64,000 bases of DNA, from positions 50,693,010-50,757,009 of the forward strand of contig ML681989.1 in NCBI GenBank assembly GCA_007922195.1, given 5' to 3'. The notes beneath the pieces are model-generated. The model saw nothing but the letters and a program-made list of their open reading frames with translations. It ran no database searches and was not told the DNA's origin. A program made the position numbers and the translations under genes. The stretch's first letter is position 1; every line of letters starts with the position of its first letter. This DNA is from Podocnemis expansa (lineage: Eukaryota > Chordata > Testudines > Podocnemididae). Positions 63,979 through 64,000 of the stretch are shown in pieces.

Positions 63979-64000
63979 TAGTTCTGCCCTGAGTATCAGG

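Larger units (their letters stand above)
60593..64000. mobile_element. Apparently intact PIF/Harbinger transposon (right end outside window)
   Basis: The left end GGCTGTGTTCTCACAGCCC, preceded by TAT, opens a 240-bp array of TTTCGAAA palindromes. A Myb/SANT-like gene (60935-62653, one intron) and an intact transposase (62893-63978, minus) follow, facing each other with separate poly(A) signals. The coding part is very GC-rich compared with the rest of the window. The right terminal repeat is not in view, so completeness is inferred. Confidence 0.85.

Overview
The window looks like intergenic or intronic DNA from a vertebrate, most probably a turtle (Testudines). Evidence: CR1-type LINE 3' ends in both orientations; two copies of a tRNA-derived SINE whose tail resembles the CR1 tail, as in cryptodiran turtle SINEs; MIR/CORE-SINE relics; several families of hAT and PIF/Harbinger elements; a Ty3/gypsy-like element whose gag resembles PNMA; and ERV-type LTRs. 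I found no resident host protein-coding gene, no tRNA or rRNA gene and no CRISPR. Nearly all long open frames are chance frames or transposon remnants. Species identity is inferred, not proven.

Layout. 0-12 kb: a Harbinger MITE with TTTCGAAA palindromes, a CR1 tail, several hAT/Harbinger MITEs and long unremarkable AT-rich DNA. 12-24 kb: a fold-back repeat broken by nested MITEs and a 10-N assembly gap, a CR1 reverse-transcriptase fragment, two LTR fragments and a repeat-poor stretch (19.7-23 kb). 24.0-29.5 kb: a gag-only gypsy element on the minus strand (LTRs, tRNA-Pro-type primer site, polypurine tract). Its 3' LTR is split by a 2.3 kb hAT-ended composite insertion carrying what looks like the promoter and first exon of HDGFL2, plus a solo ERV LTR. 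30-50 kb: more MITEs and two decayed Harbinger elements in opposite orientations, each with a Myb/SANT-like gene and a transposase facing each other, broken by later insertions. 50-60 kb: hAT MITEs, an unclassified repeat encoding a decayed acidic protein with 38-residue tandem repeats, LTR-like DNA and a CR1 tail. 60.6-64.0 kb: the left end and both genes of an apparently intact, GC-rich Harbinger transposon running off the right edge.

How parts work together. In PIF/Harbinger elements the DDE transposase and the Myb/SANT-like protein cooperate: the Myb-like partner is known in related elements to bind DNA and help the transposase reach the nucleus and the ends. The intact element at the right edge shares its palindrome-rich left end with the MITE at 80-484, so the window holds a likely autonomous donor and a non-autonomous derivative. 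The other Harbinger MITEs carry palindromes with different arms around the same TCGA core.
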